Assembly: GCA_900764755.1 (NCBI GenBank)
Contig: CAAFPE010000060.1
Location: 1 to 31,154, forward strand
Direction of reading: 5' to 3'
Source of the DNA: an uncultured Oscillospiraceae bacterium
GTDB lineage: Bacteria; Bacillota; Clostridia; Oscillospirales; Oscillospiraceae
DNA: 31,154 nucleotides
Shown here: positions 7,793 to 15,630 of the stretch, in pieces
How positions within the stretch are numbered: the stretch's first letter is position 1
Layout of the letters: every line of letters starts with the position of its first letter
Translations under genes and position numbers: made by a program
The notes under the pieces: generated by a model
Database searches by the model: none
What the model was told of the DNA's origin: nothing
Seen by the model: only the letters and a program-made list of their open reading frames with translations

Positions 7793-8317
7793 TCACTTCA
7801 CCTCGGAGAGGATGTCCAGGTTCTTCATAAAATACTCCACGCCGGAGTAGATGGTGGTCAGCACGATGACCGCCACGCAGATGTGGTTGATCCACACCGC
7901 GATAGGCAGGAACATGAGCACGATGCACACCATGGTGGAGGCTGTCTTGACCTTGCCGGACCAGCCGGCGGCGATCACACGCCCCTTGTCAGCCGCCACC
8001 ATTCTCAGGCCGGACACGCTGAACTCCCGGATGATGACCACCAACAGGGCCCAGCCGGGCATCTGCCCGATCTCGACGAACCACAGCATGGCAGCTGCCA
8101 CCAGACACTTGTCCGCCAGGGGGTCCATAAATTTTCCAAAGTCGGTAACCTGGTTATAGTGGCGGGCGATGTAGCCGTCCAGGGTATCGGTCAGGCTGGC
8201 GGCGATGAAGATGGCCAGCGCCCAGTAGTTGGCTCCGGGCACCTGTAAGTACAGCACCAGCAGGAATACCGGGATCAGAAAGACCCGGAGGATGGTCAGC
8301 TTATTGGCAGTGTTCAT
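7793..8317 (-). CDS. pgsA: CDP-diacylglycerol--glycerol-3-phosphate 3-phosphatidyltransferase
   Basis: PgsA makes phosphatidylglycerophosphate from CDP-diacylglycerol and glycerol 3-phosphate, the committed step to phosphatidylglycerol, in the membrane. The 174-residue protein begins MNTANKLTILRVFLIP. It carries the CDP-alcohol phosphatidyltransferase motif D-G-x2-A-R-x8-G-x3-D-x3-D at residues 47-69. Four to five hydrophobic segments are visible. It lies 35 bp downstream of rimO, a common pairing in Firmicutes, and ends at the bidirectional terminator, so it is the last gene of the long minus-strand cluster. Confidence 0.95.
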   Translation of the reverse strand: MNTANKLTILRVFLIPVFLLVLYLQVPGANYWALAIFIAASLTDTLDGYIARHYNQVTDFGKFMDPLADKCLVAAAMLWFVEIGQMPGWALLVVIIREFSVSGLRMVAADKGRVIAAGWSGKVKTASTMVCIVLMFLPIAVWINHICVAVIVLTTIYSGVEYFMKNLDILSEVK

Positions 8318-8352
8318 GGAAAATGGTCAGCTCCTCTTTTTCGACAAAAAAT

Positions 8353-9678
8353 CTATTCCTCGATCTCACCGGTCAACTCTCCGTCAGAGACGCCGGTGAT
8401 CCGGACGTTGACGAAGCTGCCCGCGGGGACCGCTCCGGCGGCGGTGAACAGGACGCGGCCGTCGATCTCCACCGAGTCGGCGTAGGTCCGTCCGGCAAAG
8501 CAGCCCGCCTGGGTGTCAAAGCCCTCGCACAGCACCTCCATCACGGTCCCCAGCCGCGCCTCGTTGTACTCGTCCATGATCCGGGACTGGAGATCCACCA
8601 CCAACTCCACCCGGCGGGCGGCAGTCTCCGGATCCACCTGGTTCTCCATAGCGGCGGCCAGGGTCCCCTCCTCCGGGGAGAACTGGAACACGCCCACCCG
8701 CTGGAGCTTCTGCTCCCGCAGGAACTGGCACAACTCCTCAAATTCCGCCTCTCCCTCTCCAGGCAGGCCGCAGATCAGCGAGGTACGGACCACCAGATCC
8801 GGGATGGCCCGCCGCAGCCGGTCAAAGAGGTCCTCCAGCTCCGCCCGGGTGTTCCTCCGGCGCATGGCCTTCAGGATCCCGTCGCTGCAGTGCTGGATGG
8901 GGATGTCCAGATAGTGGACGATCTTTTTCTCCCGGGCGATGGTATCGATAAGTTCGTCGGTGATGACCTCGGGATACAGGTAGTGCAGGCGGATCCAGTG
9001 AAAGTCCAGCTTGCACAGTTCCTTCAGCAGCCGGGCCAGGGAGGAGGGCTCCTCCAGGTCCATGCCGTACCGGGTGATGTCCTGGGCGATGACGATGAGC
9101 TCCTTCACACCGCTGTCCGCCAGCTGTCTGGCCTCAGCCAGCAGGGCCTCCATGGAGCGGCTGCGATAGCGGCCCCGGAGTTTGGGGATGATGCAGAAGG
9201 CACAGCCGTTGCTGCACCCCTCGGCAATCTTCAGATAGGCGGTGTAGGGCGGGGTGGTCACCAGGCGCTCCCCGTCCTCAAAGGTGCGGTGGATATTGCC
9301 GAAGTGCTCCGCCTTCTCCCCTGCCATCAGTTCCTCCACCGCCGTCGCCACGTCGGTATAGCTGCCGGTGCCCAGCATCCCATCCACCTCGGGCAGCTCG
9401 GTGCGGATGTCGTCGGGGTACCGCTGGGAGAGACAGCCGGCCACCAGCAGCTTCTTCAGGCGCCCGGCCTTTTTCAGTTCTGCCAGTTCCAAAATGTTTT
9501 CGATGGCCTCGCTCTTGGCGGACTCAATGAAGCCGCAGGTGTTCAGCACCGCCACGTCGGCCCCGTCCGGATCGCCGGTGACGGTGTGCCCCGCCCGGCG
9601 GCACAGGGCCATCATCTGCTCGGTGTTCACCAAATTCTTGGCACAGCCGAGGGAAACAAATGCGATTTTATATGGCAT
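8353..9678 (-). CDS. rimO: Ribosomal protein S12 methylthiotransferase
   Basis: RimO adds a methylthio group to a conserved aspartate of ribosomal protein S12 using two iron-sulfur clusters and S-adenosylmethionine. The N-terminal UPF0004 domain has cluster cysteines Cys12, Cys48 and Cys82. The radical-SAM motif is GCSNGCAFC with Cys155, 159 and 162. The C-terminal 65 residues form a TRAM domain. The length (441 aa) is typical. The LHYLYPEV and DIPIQH stretches favour RimO over MiaB. Three consecutive ATGs (9684, 9681, 9678) follow TTGGAG; the last gives the best spacing and the usual MPYKIAFVSLGCAKN start. pgsA follows 35 bp later. Confidence 0.95.
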   Translation of the reverse strand: MPYKIAFVSLGCAKNLVNTEQMMALCRRAGHTVTGDPDGADVAVLNTCGFIESAKSEAIENILELAELKKAGRLKKLLVAGCLSQRYPDDIRTELPEVDGMLGTGSYTDVATAVEELMAGEKAEHFGNIHRTFEDGERLVTTPPYTAYLKIAEGCSNGCAFCIIPKLRGRYRSRSMEALLAEARQLADSGVKELIVIAQDITRYGMDLEEPSSLARLLKELCKLDFHWIRLHYLYPEVITDELIDTIAREKKIVHYLDIPIQHCSDGILKAMRRRNTRAELEDLFDRLRRAIPDLVVRTSLICGLPGEGEAEFEELCQFLREQKLQRVGVFQFSPEEGTLAAAMENQVDPETAARRVELVVDLQSRIMDEYNEARLGTVMEVLCEGFDTQAGCFAGRTYADSVEIDGRVLFTAAGAVPAGSFVNVRITGVSDGELTGEIEE

Positions 9679-9723
9679 CATCATCGCTCCAATATATTGG
9701 TTTGACCGGAAGGTCCGGCCTTC

Positions 9724-9926
9724 TTACTTTCCCCGCCAGGCAGGGTCATCGGTAATCCCCAGCAGGTAGTCTGTGGAAACCTAAAAAACGTGCCAATAGA
9801 CCAGCTTCTCCCAGCAGGATTTCTATCGAATCTCTGCGGCGCCCTGCGAGGTCTGGAACTGAAAGCCTTCCGCACTGGCGCCCAGTTGGGCGGCCAGCCG
9901 GCTCTCACCCTGCTGGGAGAGAACAG
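9724..9926 (-). pseudogene. Decayed XRE-family regulator remnant
   Basis: The 248-bp gap between recX and rimO holds pieces of a helix-turn-helix regulator in different frames. The clearest piece is the C-terminal end VSTDYLLGITDDPAWRGK, ending at the TAA at 9724-9726; VSTDYLLG is the typical end of many XRE repressor domains. Just upstream are LARFLG in a second frame and EKLV in a third. Before them an ORF overlapping the recX stop reads VTVLSQQGESRLAAQLGAS and ends at a TAG near 9809. The order matches LSQQ...LAxxLGxS...EKL..LARFLGVSTDYLLG of intact homologues, but stops and frame changes break it. The first helix is absent. Assignment of the N-terminal half is weaker than the C-terminal tail. 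Confidence 0.5.
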
Positions 9927-10547
9927 TCACTCCTCCCACTCCGCGCCATAGCGGCGCAGGCCCTCGCTGATGTCACTCCAGGCGTAGCCCCGCCGGGCCA
10001 GGGCGTCCGACGCCCGCTTCCACGCCCGCCGGTCCTCCGGCGGCGTATCCCTCAGCTTTTTGGCCAGAAAGGCGTCGATGGCCTCCGCCGGGTCCTCCGC
10101 ACGGTCCAGGGCCTCATCCCACAGTTCCCGGGGCACCCCCCGCCGGTACAGCTCATCCCGCAGCTTCCGCAGGCCGTACCCTTTGGCGGAGTAATGGCGC
10201 ACCACCTGCTCCGCATAGGAGGCGTCGTTCAGAAAGCCCAGTTCCTCCAGCCGGTCACAGATGGCGGCCGCCTCCTCCGGACCGGCCTCCCAGTTCTCCA
10301 GCTTCCGCTCCAGCTCCCGGCGGGACATGGGGCGGCCGGCCAGCAGGTTCAGGGCCTTCTCCTTCAGACCACCAGTGCGGACGGCGGACAGGAGGCGTTC
10401 CGCCTCCTCTTCCGTCAGCTTCCGGCCGGCGCATAGGGAGAACTGGAGTACCTCGCCCTCCCCCACCCGGAGGAGGGAACCGTCCTCCAGCACCGCCAGC
10501 CAGCGGCCCCGGACCCGCTTGGAGGGCTTCAGCTCCTGAATGATCAT
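9927..10547 (-). CDS. recX: RecA regulatory protein RecX
   Basis: RecX binds RecA filaments and modulates recombination and the SOS response. This 206-residue protein has the RecX three-helix repeats. The most recognisable is ALNLLAGRPMSRRELERKL at about 65-85, then LEELGFLNDASYAEQVVRHY and KGYGLRKLRDELYRRGVP. The ATG at 10547 begins directly after the recA stop codon (TAA then ATG with no gap), which points to translational coupling with recA. The N-terminal 50 residues are the usual divergent extension. It is followed by the regulator remnant and then rimO. Confidence 0.92.
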   Translation of the reverse strand: MIIQELKPSKRVRGRWLAVLEDGSLLRVGEGEVLQFSLCAGRKLTEEEAERLLSAVRTGGLKEKALNLLAGRPMSRRELERKLENWEAGPEEAAAICDRLEELGFLNDASYAEQVVRHYSAKGYGLRKLRDELYRRGVPRELWDEALDRAEDPAEAIDAFLAKKLRDTPPEDRRAWKRASDALARRGYAWSDISEGLRRYGAEWEE

Positions 10548-11657
10548 TTACGCCTCGCCGTCCTCAAAGTCGTCGGCGGACACATCCACCGCCCGTCCGG
10601 CGGCCCGGGCTGCCGCCTGCCCCTGCTTGGACAGCAGCTTGAAGGCATTCTGCCGGATCTTGGCCTCCAGATCCTGCGCCATGTCCGGATTATCCCGCAA
10701 AAACTGCTTGGCCGCATCCCGGCCCTGGCCCAGGCGCAGTTCGCCCATGGCGAACCAGGAGCCGCTCTTCTGCACCAGGTCCAGCTTGACACCCAAATCG
10801 ATGAGCTCGCCCACCTTGGAGATGCCCTCTCCGTACATGATGTCAAACTCCGCCTCCCGGAAGGGGGGCGCCACCTTATTTTTGACGATCTTAGCCCGGG
10901 TACGGTTGCCGATGATCTCAGAGCCGCTCTTCAGCGCCTCAACCCGCCGCACATCGATGCGGACCGAGGAGTAAAATTTCAGCGCCCGGCCGCCCGTGGT
11001 GACCTCAGGATTGCCGTAGACCACGCCCACCTTCTCCCGCAGCTGGTTGATGAAGATCACGATGCAGTTGGTCTTTGCGATGGACCCAGCCAGCTTCCGC
11101 AGGGCCTGGCTCATCAGACGGGCCAGCAGACCCACATGGGAGTCCCCCATATCCCCCTCGATCTCCGCCCGGGGAGTCAGCGCAGCCACAGAGTCCACCA
11201 CCACCACGTCGATGGCGCCGGAGCGGACCAGGGCCTCACAGATCTCCAGACCCTGCTCACCGGTGTCCGGCTGGGAGATGAGCATGGAATCAATGTCCAC
11301 CCCCAGCGCCCGGGCGTAGGTGGGGTCCAGGGCGTGCTCGGCGTCGATGAAGGCCACCTCGCCCCCACGCTTCTGGGCCTCAGCCACCACATGGAGGGCC
11401 AGTGTGGTCTTACCGGAGGACTCCGGCCCATAGACTTCAATGATCCGGCCCTTGGGCAGGCCACCGATCCCCAGCGCCAGGTCCAGGGACAGGGAGCCGG
11501 TGGGGATAGACTCCACCATTACCCCCAGGTTCTCCCCCAGCCGCATGATGGAGCCCTTGCCGTAATTGCGCTCGATCTGCGCCATGGCGGTCTCCAGTGC
11601 CTTCTTCTTATCTGCGGCGGGAGCCGCGCTCTCCACCGCCGGTTTCTTTGTTGCCAT
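10548..11657 (-). CDS. recA: Recombinase RecA
   Basis: RecA forms filaments on single-stranded DNA, performs strand exchange and triggers LexA cleavage. The 369-residue protein has Walker A GPESSGKT at 77-84, the VVVDSVAALTPRAEIEGD region, and the DNA-binding loop region around FINQLREKVGVVYGNPE. The C-terminus is acidic (ADDFEDGEA), as in most RecAs. The ATG at 11657 has AAAGGATG upstream and gives the common MATKK start. A 20-residue Ala/Lys-rich N-terminal extension precedes the core. recX follows without a gap. Confidence 0.98.
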   Translation of the reverse strand: MATKKPAVESAAPAADKKKALETAMAQIERNYGKGSIMRLGENLGVMVESIPTGSLSLDLALGIGGLPKGRIIEVYGPESSGKTTLALHVVAEAQKRGGEVAFIDAEHALDPTYARALGVDIDSMLISQPDTGEQGLEICEALVRSGAIDVVVVDSVAALTPRAEIEGDMGDSHVGLLARLMSQALRKLAGSIAKTNCIVIFINQLREKVGVVYGNPEVTTGGRALKFYSSVRIDVRRVEALKSGSEIIGNRTRAKIVKNKVAPPFREAEFDIMYGEGISKVGELIDLGVKLDLVQKSGSWFAMGELRLGQGRDAAKQFLRDNPDMAQDLEAKIRQNAFKLLSKQGQAAARAAGRAVDVSADDFEDGEA

Positions 11658-11804
11658 CTGATCCCATCCTTTCCCACCGGTCCAGAGCCCTCTGGTCCGG
11701 CTGTCTGCTTCACAGCTTATCAAATCAAGAGTCCAATAAACCGGACATAATTCCGCCCGGCCTCAGGCCCATCCTGCACGCGCCTTTCTTTGTATTTTGT
11801 TGGC

Positions 11805-12668
11805 CTAGCCGTTGATGGTCCCCTCCACTACCCGCCAGATCCCCTGGGTATCTGCGGTGGTCTGGATCTGCACAAAGCCGTTCTGGGCCAGGATCTCCTC
11901 CACCTCTGGGGCCTGTCCGATGCCCACCTCAAAGATGAGGGTCCCCCCCAGCCGCAGGGCGTTTTTCCACTTAGACGCGATAAAACGGTAGAAATCCAGG
12001 CCGTCCACACCGCCGTCCAGGGCGATGAGGGGCTCATAATCCCGCACGGAGGGATCCAGTCCCGGGATGTCGCCAGTGGGGATATAGGGGGGGTTGGAGA
12101 CGATCACATCAAAGTCCCACAGGGCGGAGGAGGGGGGCTCCATAGCGTCCACCGACAGGCAGGTCACCCGGGCGTTGAGCTCGTTGCGGCGGACGTTCTG
12201 CTTGCACACCCGCAGGGCGCCCTCGGCCAGCTCCCCCAGCACCACCCGGCACCCGGGGGCGTTGGCCGCAATGGCCAGACCCACACATCCGCTTCCCGCG
12301 CACAGGTCCAGCACACGGGCCCCATCCCCGGCCGCTCGGGCCTTGAGGATGCCCCGCTCTGCCAGCACCTCTGTGTCGATCCGGGGGATCAGCACCTCAC
12401 TGGACACATCCAGGGGCAGGCCGTAAAACTCCCACTCCCCTACGATATAGGCCACCGGCTCTCCCCCCAGACGGCGCTGCACCAGAGCCTCCACCCGCTT
12501 CTCCAGTTCGCCGGAAGCATAGAGGGGCATATCCCGGTAAAACTGCTCCCGGCTCTTATCCGCCGCATAGCAGATCAGTTCCCGTGCCTCCAGCTGGGCC
12601 CCCTCGATGCCTGCCTTCTTCAGGCGGGCCCGGGTATCCAGATACAAATTGTTATATGTGGTGGCCAT
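11805..12668 (-). CDS. prmC: Peptide chain release factor N5-glutamine methyltransferase
   Basis: PrmC methylates the glutamine of the GGQ motif in release factors RF1 and RF2. The 287-residue protein has an N-terminal helical substrate-binding domain. The SAM-binding motif is DLCAGSGCVGLAI at 121-133 and the catalytic NPPY is at 192-195. The ATG at 12668 follows GGGGGAG; an in-frame ATG at 12689 is less well placed. In many Firmicutes prmC follows prfA; here it follows the DUF1385 gene and no prfA is present. A 147-bp gap separates it from recA. Confidence 0.95.
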   Translation of the reverse strand: MATTYNNLYLDTRARLKKAGIEGAQLEARELICYAADKSREQFYRDMPLYASGELEKRVEALVQRRLGGEPVAYIVGEWEFYGLPLDVSSEVLIPRIDTEVLAERGILKARAAGDGARVLDLCAGSGCVGLAIAANAPGCRVVLGELAEGALRVCKQNVRRNELNARVTCLSVDAMEPPSSALWDFDVIVSNPPYIPTGDIPGLDPSVRDYEPLIALDGGVDGLDFYRFIASKWKNALRLGGTLIFEVGIGQAPEVEEILAQNGFVQIQTTADTQGIWRVVEGTING

Positions 12669-12718
12669 AGGCTCCCCCTCTTGCTTCAATCAGGAATTGC
12701 CGCGCGCTCACCGCGTCC

Positions 12719-12753
12719 AATTCCTAACTCCCAATTTCTAATTCCTAACTCCC
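12719..12753. repeat. Short direct repeat between DUF1385 gene and prmC
   Basis: AATTCCTAACTCCC occurs at 12719-12732 and 12740-12753 with a period of 21 bp. A related AATTTCT spacer sits between, making a small AT-rich tandem patch inside GC-rich sequence. Nothing else is seen in this 105-bp gap. Confidence 0.7.
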
Positions 12754-12773
12754 GATCCGCCGCCGGAGAAGGC

Positions 12774-13757
12774 TTACCACGCGTCCTCACCCTTTACCTC
12801 GGGCAGCACCAGCTCCAGCGCCTTGATTCCCACCTCGATCATGGAGTCGTCCGGCTCAAAGGTAGTAAAATTCTGGAGCCACAGCCCGGGGGCGGTAAGC
12901 AGCTTTGTGACCGGCCCATCGTGCCGTCCCGCCCAGCGGTTGAACTCATAGCTGACCCCCACGATGATGGGCAGCATCAGCAGATGGGCCGCAAACCGCC
13001 ACAGGGCATTGTGGACCGGCCAGATCCCAAACACAACGGTGGAGACCAGAATGGAGATGGCGATGACCATAAACAGGAAGCTGGTCCCGCACCGGGGATG
13101 GTGACGCGGCTGCTTCCGCACGTTCTCCACCGTCAGAGGGAGCCCCGCCTCATAGCAGAAAATGGTCTTATGCTCCGCGCCATGGTACTGGAACACCCTG
13201 TGGATGTCCTTCATCCGGGAGCAGAGGGCCAGATAGCCCACAAAAATAGCCAGCTTTATCAGGCTCTCCGCCACGTTGCGAACCACCATGGAGTCCGTAA
13301 CAAACGTCACCACTGAGCCCAGCAGAGTGGGCAGAAGGAAAAACAGTCCAATGGACATTCCGATCCCCAAAATCACTGAGACCGTCACAAAAAACGAGGC
13401 CGCCCGGTCGCTGCCCAAGGTGCGCTCCAGCCACGCCTCAAAGCGGGAGGGCTCCTCCGCCGCTCCCTCCTCCTCCGGAAAGAACTCCGCGGAGTACATC
13501 AGGGCCCGGACACCCTCCACCATGGAGGCCGCGAAGGTGGCCACCCCCCGGATCAGGGGCAGGCCCAGCACAGGAAAGCGGTCCTTGATAAACCGCAGCT
13601 GGCTCTCCCGGATGGCCAGGGTCCCGTCTGGCTTGCGCACCACCACGGCCTGTTTTTTGGGGCCGCGCATCATAATGCCTTCAATGAGCGCCTGACCTCC
13701 GCACATGGTCTTGAACCCGCCGGAGGGGCAGGCGCAGGTTTTCTCTTTGTTCTGCAT
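12774..13757 (-). CDS. DUF1385 family membrane protein (YqhQ-like)
   Basis: This 327-residue protein of unknown function has the family landmarks GGQALIEGIMMRGP near residue 20-33, QYHGAEHKTIFCYE in the middle, and PRHHPRCGTSFLF after it. The His, Glu and Cys residues in the last two look like a metal site, but no activity is established. About four hydrophobic segments are visible: around AASFFVTVSVILGIGMSIG, LIKLAIFVGYLALC, FLFMVIAISILVSTVVFG and LLMLPIIVGVSYEF. The family is common upstream of prfA/prmC in Firmicutes, and prmC indeed follows here. It has its own consensus promoter. A GGAG site lies about 12 nt before the start. Confidence 0.9.
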   Translation of the reverse strand: MQNKEKTCACPSGGFKTMCGGQALIEGIMMRGPKKQAVVVRKPDGTLAIRESQLRFIKDRFPVLGLPLIRGVATFAASMVEGVRALMYSAEFFPEEEGAAEEPSRFEAWLERTLGSDRAASFFVTVSVILGIGMSIGLFFLLPTLLGSVVTFVTDSMVVRNVAESLIKLAIFVGYLALCSRMKDIHRVFQYHGAEHKTIFCYEAGLPLTVENVRKQPRHHPRCGTSFLFMVIAISILVSTVVFGIWPVHNALWRFAAHLLMLPIIVGVSYEFNRWAGRHDGPVTKLLTAPGLWLQNFTTFEPDDSMIEVGIKALELVLPEVKGEDAW

Positions 13758-13812
13758 GGGAAACTGTTTCTCCTTTGTGATCCAACGGCAGGCGCGCTTC
13801 CACGCCGTGGGT

Positions 13813-13841
13813 ATTCTACCAAGTTTTCAGAAAAAAAGCAA
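13813..13841 (-). promoter_or_regulatory. Promoter of the DUF1385-prmC operon
   Basis: On the minus strand TTGCTT (13836-13841) and TAGAAT (13813-13818) are 17 bp apart, in the gap between the kinase stop and the DUF1385 start. It probably drives at least DUF1385 and prmC, and possibly the rest of the cluster down to pgsA. Confidence 0.8.
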
Positions 13842-13853
13842 TAGTCGTCGAAC

Positions 13854-15281
13854 TTACGTTTCAATAGGCAGGACAATCGTCACCAGACAGCCGCCGCCCT
13901 GGGCGTTTCCGATGTCCAGCCGTCCCTCGTGGCGGGTGACGATCTCCTCGCATACCGCCAGGCCAATGCCGGAGCCCCGGGCCTTGGAGCTCCCCTTATA
14001 GAACTTGTACTTCACATGGGGCAGCTCCTCCTCTGGGATACCGGGTCCGTAGTCCCGGATGCGGATCACCGCCTCCTCCCCCTCCCGTGCGACGGACACG
14101 TCGATCCGCTTGCCCGAGCCGCCGTGCTTGGCCGCATTGTCCAGCAGATTGCAGAACACCTGACGCAGCCGCTCCGGATCTCCGCTGATGGGAAGCATCT
14201 CCTCCGGACAGTCCTGATAGGTCAGCTCGATGCCCTCCCGGCGGAAAAACTCCCGATAGGTGTACACCGCGTCCTCCAACTCCGCCTTCAGGTCCAGCGG
14301 TTCCACCGACAGGGTGAACCGGCCGTCCTCAATGCGGGAGAACTCCAGCAGTTCCTCCACCATGTTGGTCAGCCGCCGGGCCTCAGAGACGATGATGTCC
14401 ATCCCCTTCCGCACATCCCGTGGGTCCTTCAGCTCGCCGCCCTGGATGGTTTCCGCCCATCCGGTGATGGCCGTCAGTGGGGTGCGCAACTCATGGGAGA
14501 CGGAGGAAATAAACTCCGACTGTGTCTTTTCCGACTGCTTGATTTTCAGGGACATATCGTTGATGGTGTCGGTGAGCTCTCCCACCTCATCGTCGAATTT
14601 TTTCTCGATCTGTACCCCATAGCTTCCGTCGGCGATGAGCCGGGCGGTCTCTGTGATGCTGGCCAGGGGCTCCACAATAGACCGTACAAAGTAGAGGTTG
14701 GAGAAGTAGACCAGAGCCAGGATGGCCGCTCCCAGCAGGCAGGCCAGACCCATCGCCAGGAAAAATTGCCAGTCGATGGCCACCAGAGAGGTCACATAGC
14801 GCACCACGGCCACCGTCTGTCCGTGGTAGACGATGGGGGCGGAGGCGGCCACCACCCGCTCGCCGGTATGGGGGTCGGTCCCCTTCCAGGCCATAGCCTC
14901 CTGATAGTTCAGTGCACCCTGGATGTCCTGGGTCCCGGGCATCGTACCGGCGGCCAGATCGTTGCTGGAATACTGCACCGCTCCGGTGACATCCAAAAAC
15001 TGGAGTTCAAGCTTTGTCTTGTCCTCAAACTTCTGCACCGCATTTTGGGCGTTGGTCCAGTATTGACTGCGGGTAAAGGAGGCAAAGCCTCCTGCGTCAT
15101 CCGCCGCCCGCCGTTTTAGATCGTTCATTGTACTGGAGTAGTAGTAACTCCACATGGCGGTGGAAAAGGTCCCCAGCGCCAGGGCCAGCACCAGCAGCAC
15201 CACACCCACACTGTTGATCAGCCAGCGCCGGCGGATGCCCCGGATCTTTACTTTATCGGTCACAACGACCTTCTTCGCCAT
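13854..15281 (-). CDS. Two-component sensor histidine kinase (HAMP, HisKA, HATPase)
   Basis: This is a membrane sensor kinase of 475 residues. TM1 is at about 22-45 and an extracytoplasmic sensor domain spans about 46-170. TM2 is at about 173-200 and a HAMP linker at about 200-252. HisKA has the phospho-acceptor His263 in SSVSHELRTPL. A HATPase_c domain follows, with NLLDNAAKHG, DYGPGIPEEELPHV and the GSGIGLAVCEEIV box. The ATG at 15281 has AGGAGG 8 nt upstream; an in-frame GTG 9 nt earlier overlaps that site. It belongs with the response regulator and lipoprotein upstream, but an unusual 284-bp gap with a duplicated regulator end separates it from the regulator. The stimulus is unknown. Confidence 0.93.
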   Translation of the reverse strand: MAKKVVVTDKVKIRGIRRRWLINSVGVVLLVLALALGTFSTAMWSYYYSSTMNDLKRRAADDAGGFASFTRSQYWTNAQNAVQKFEDKTKLELQFLDVTGAVQYSSNDLAAGTMPGTQDIQGALNYQEAMAWKGTDPHTGERVVAASAPIVYHGQTVAVVRYVTSLVAIDWQFFLAMGLACLLGAAILALVYFSNLYFVRSIVEPLASITETARLIADGSYGVQIEKKFDDEVGELTDTINDMSLKIKQSEKTQSEFISSVSHELRTPLTAITGWAETIQGGELKDPRDVRKGMDIIVSEARRLTNMVEELLEFSRIEDGRFTLSVEPLDLKAELEDAVYTYREFFRREGIELTYQDCPEEMLPISGDPERLRQVFCNLLDNAAKHGGSGKRIDVSVAREGEEAVIRIRDYGPGIPEEELPHVKYKFYKGSSKARGSGIGLAVCEEIVTRHEGRLDIGNAQGGGCLVTIVLPIET

Positions 15282-15337
15282 TTTGAGCACCTCCTCTCCC
15301 AGTCCATGGGGCCTTCATCCTGCTGCGGGCTGCTCTT

Positions 15338-15405
15338 GTCTCAGCTGCCCCACTTATACCCGTAACCCCACACTGTATTCACATACGTCGGCTTGGTGGG
15401 GTTGT
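15338..15405 (-). repeat. Duplicate copy of the response-regulator 3' end (copy 1, non-coding)
   Basis: These 68 bp are identical to 15563-15630, which hold the last codons and stop of the response regulator. Read on the minus strand, copy 1 would encode NPTKPTYVNTVWGYGYKWGS and a stop, but it has no gene body in front of it. Another 7 nt on the kinase side match with two differences. Confidence 0.95.
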
Positions 15406-15551
15406 TCCCCCAGAGGCGCAGCCTCTGGGGACCCCGGCTTTTTTACTGCTCGGGCGGAATGAATCCGCCCTCCGCCAAGGTTTTGGCCCCCGGCTAAAAC
15501 GCTTGCACGCGCTCACGCGCGCCCTGCTCCGCAGGGTGAGGACAACCCCAC
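15396..15551. mobile_element. Structured insert with inverted ends (MITE-like candidate)
   Basis: The DNA between the two copies of the regulator end is bounded by GTGGGGTTGT (15396-15405) and its inverse ACAACCCCAC (15542-15551). It contains three hairpins: CCCCAGAGGC/GCCTCTGGGG (15408-15430), GGGCGGA/TCCGCCC (15452-15470) and CCCTGC/GCAGGG (15522-15536). No credible ORF is present. It may be a small non-autonomous element or palindromic repeat; its long flanking duplication is not typical of a transposon target duplication. Confidence 0.5.
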
Positions 15552-15562
15552 AGACTGCTCCC

Positions 15563-15630
15563 GTCTCAGCTGCCCCACTTATACCCGTAACCCCACACTG
15601 TATTCACATACGTCGGCTTGGTGGGGTTGT
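15563..15630 (-). repeat. Response-regulator 3' end duplicated (copy 2, coding)
   Basis: This is the coding copy, containing the C-terminal codons and TGA stop (15566-15568) of the response regulator. It is identical to 15338-15405 at an offset of 225 bp. Confidence 0.95.

Noticed and set aside
9681..9908. A 75-codon minus-strand ORF between recX and rimO.
   Set aside because: Its frame has no recognisable features; the similarity to XRE regulators lies in the other frames of the same DNA, so this ORF itself is not called.
11658..11804. Search for a LexA/SOS box and promoter before recA.
   Set aside because: No GAAC-n4-GTTC-like site or convincing -35/-10 pair was found; a near-palindrome around 11677-11700 has a central mismatch and is not a LexA motif.
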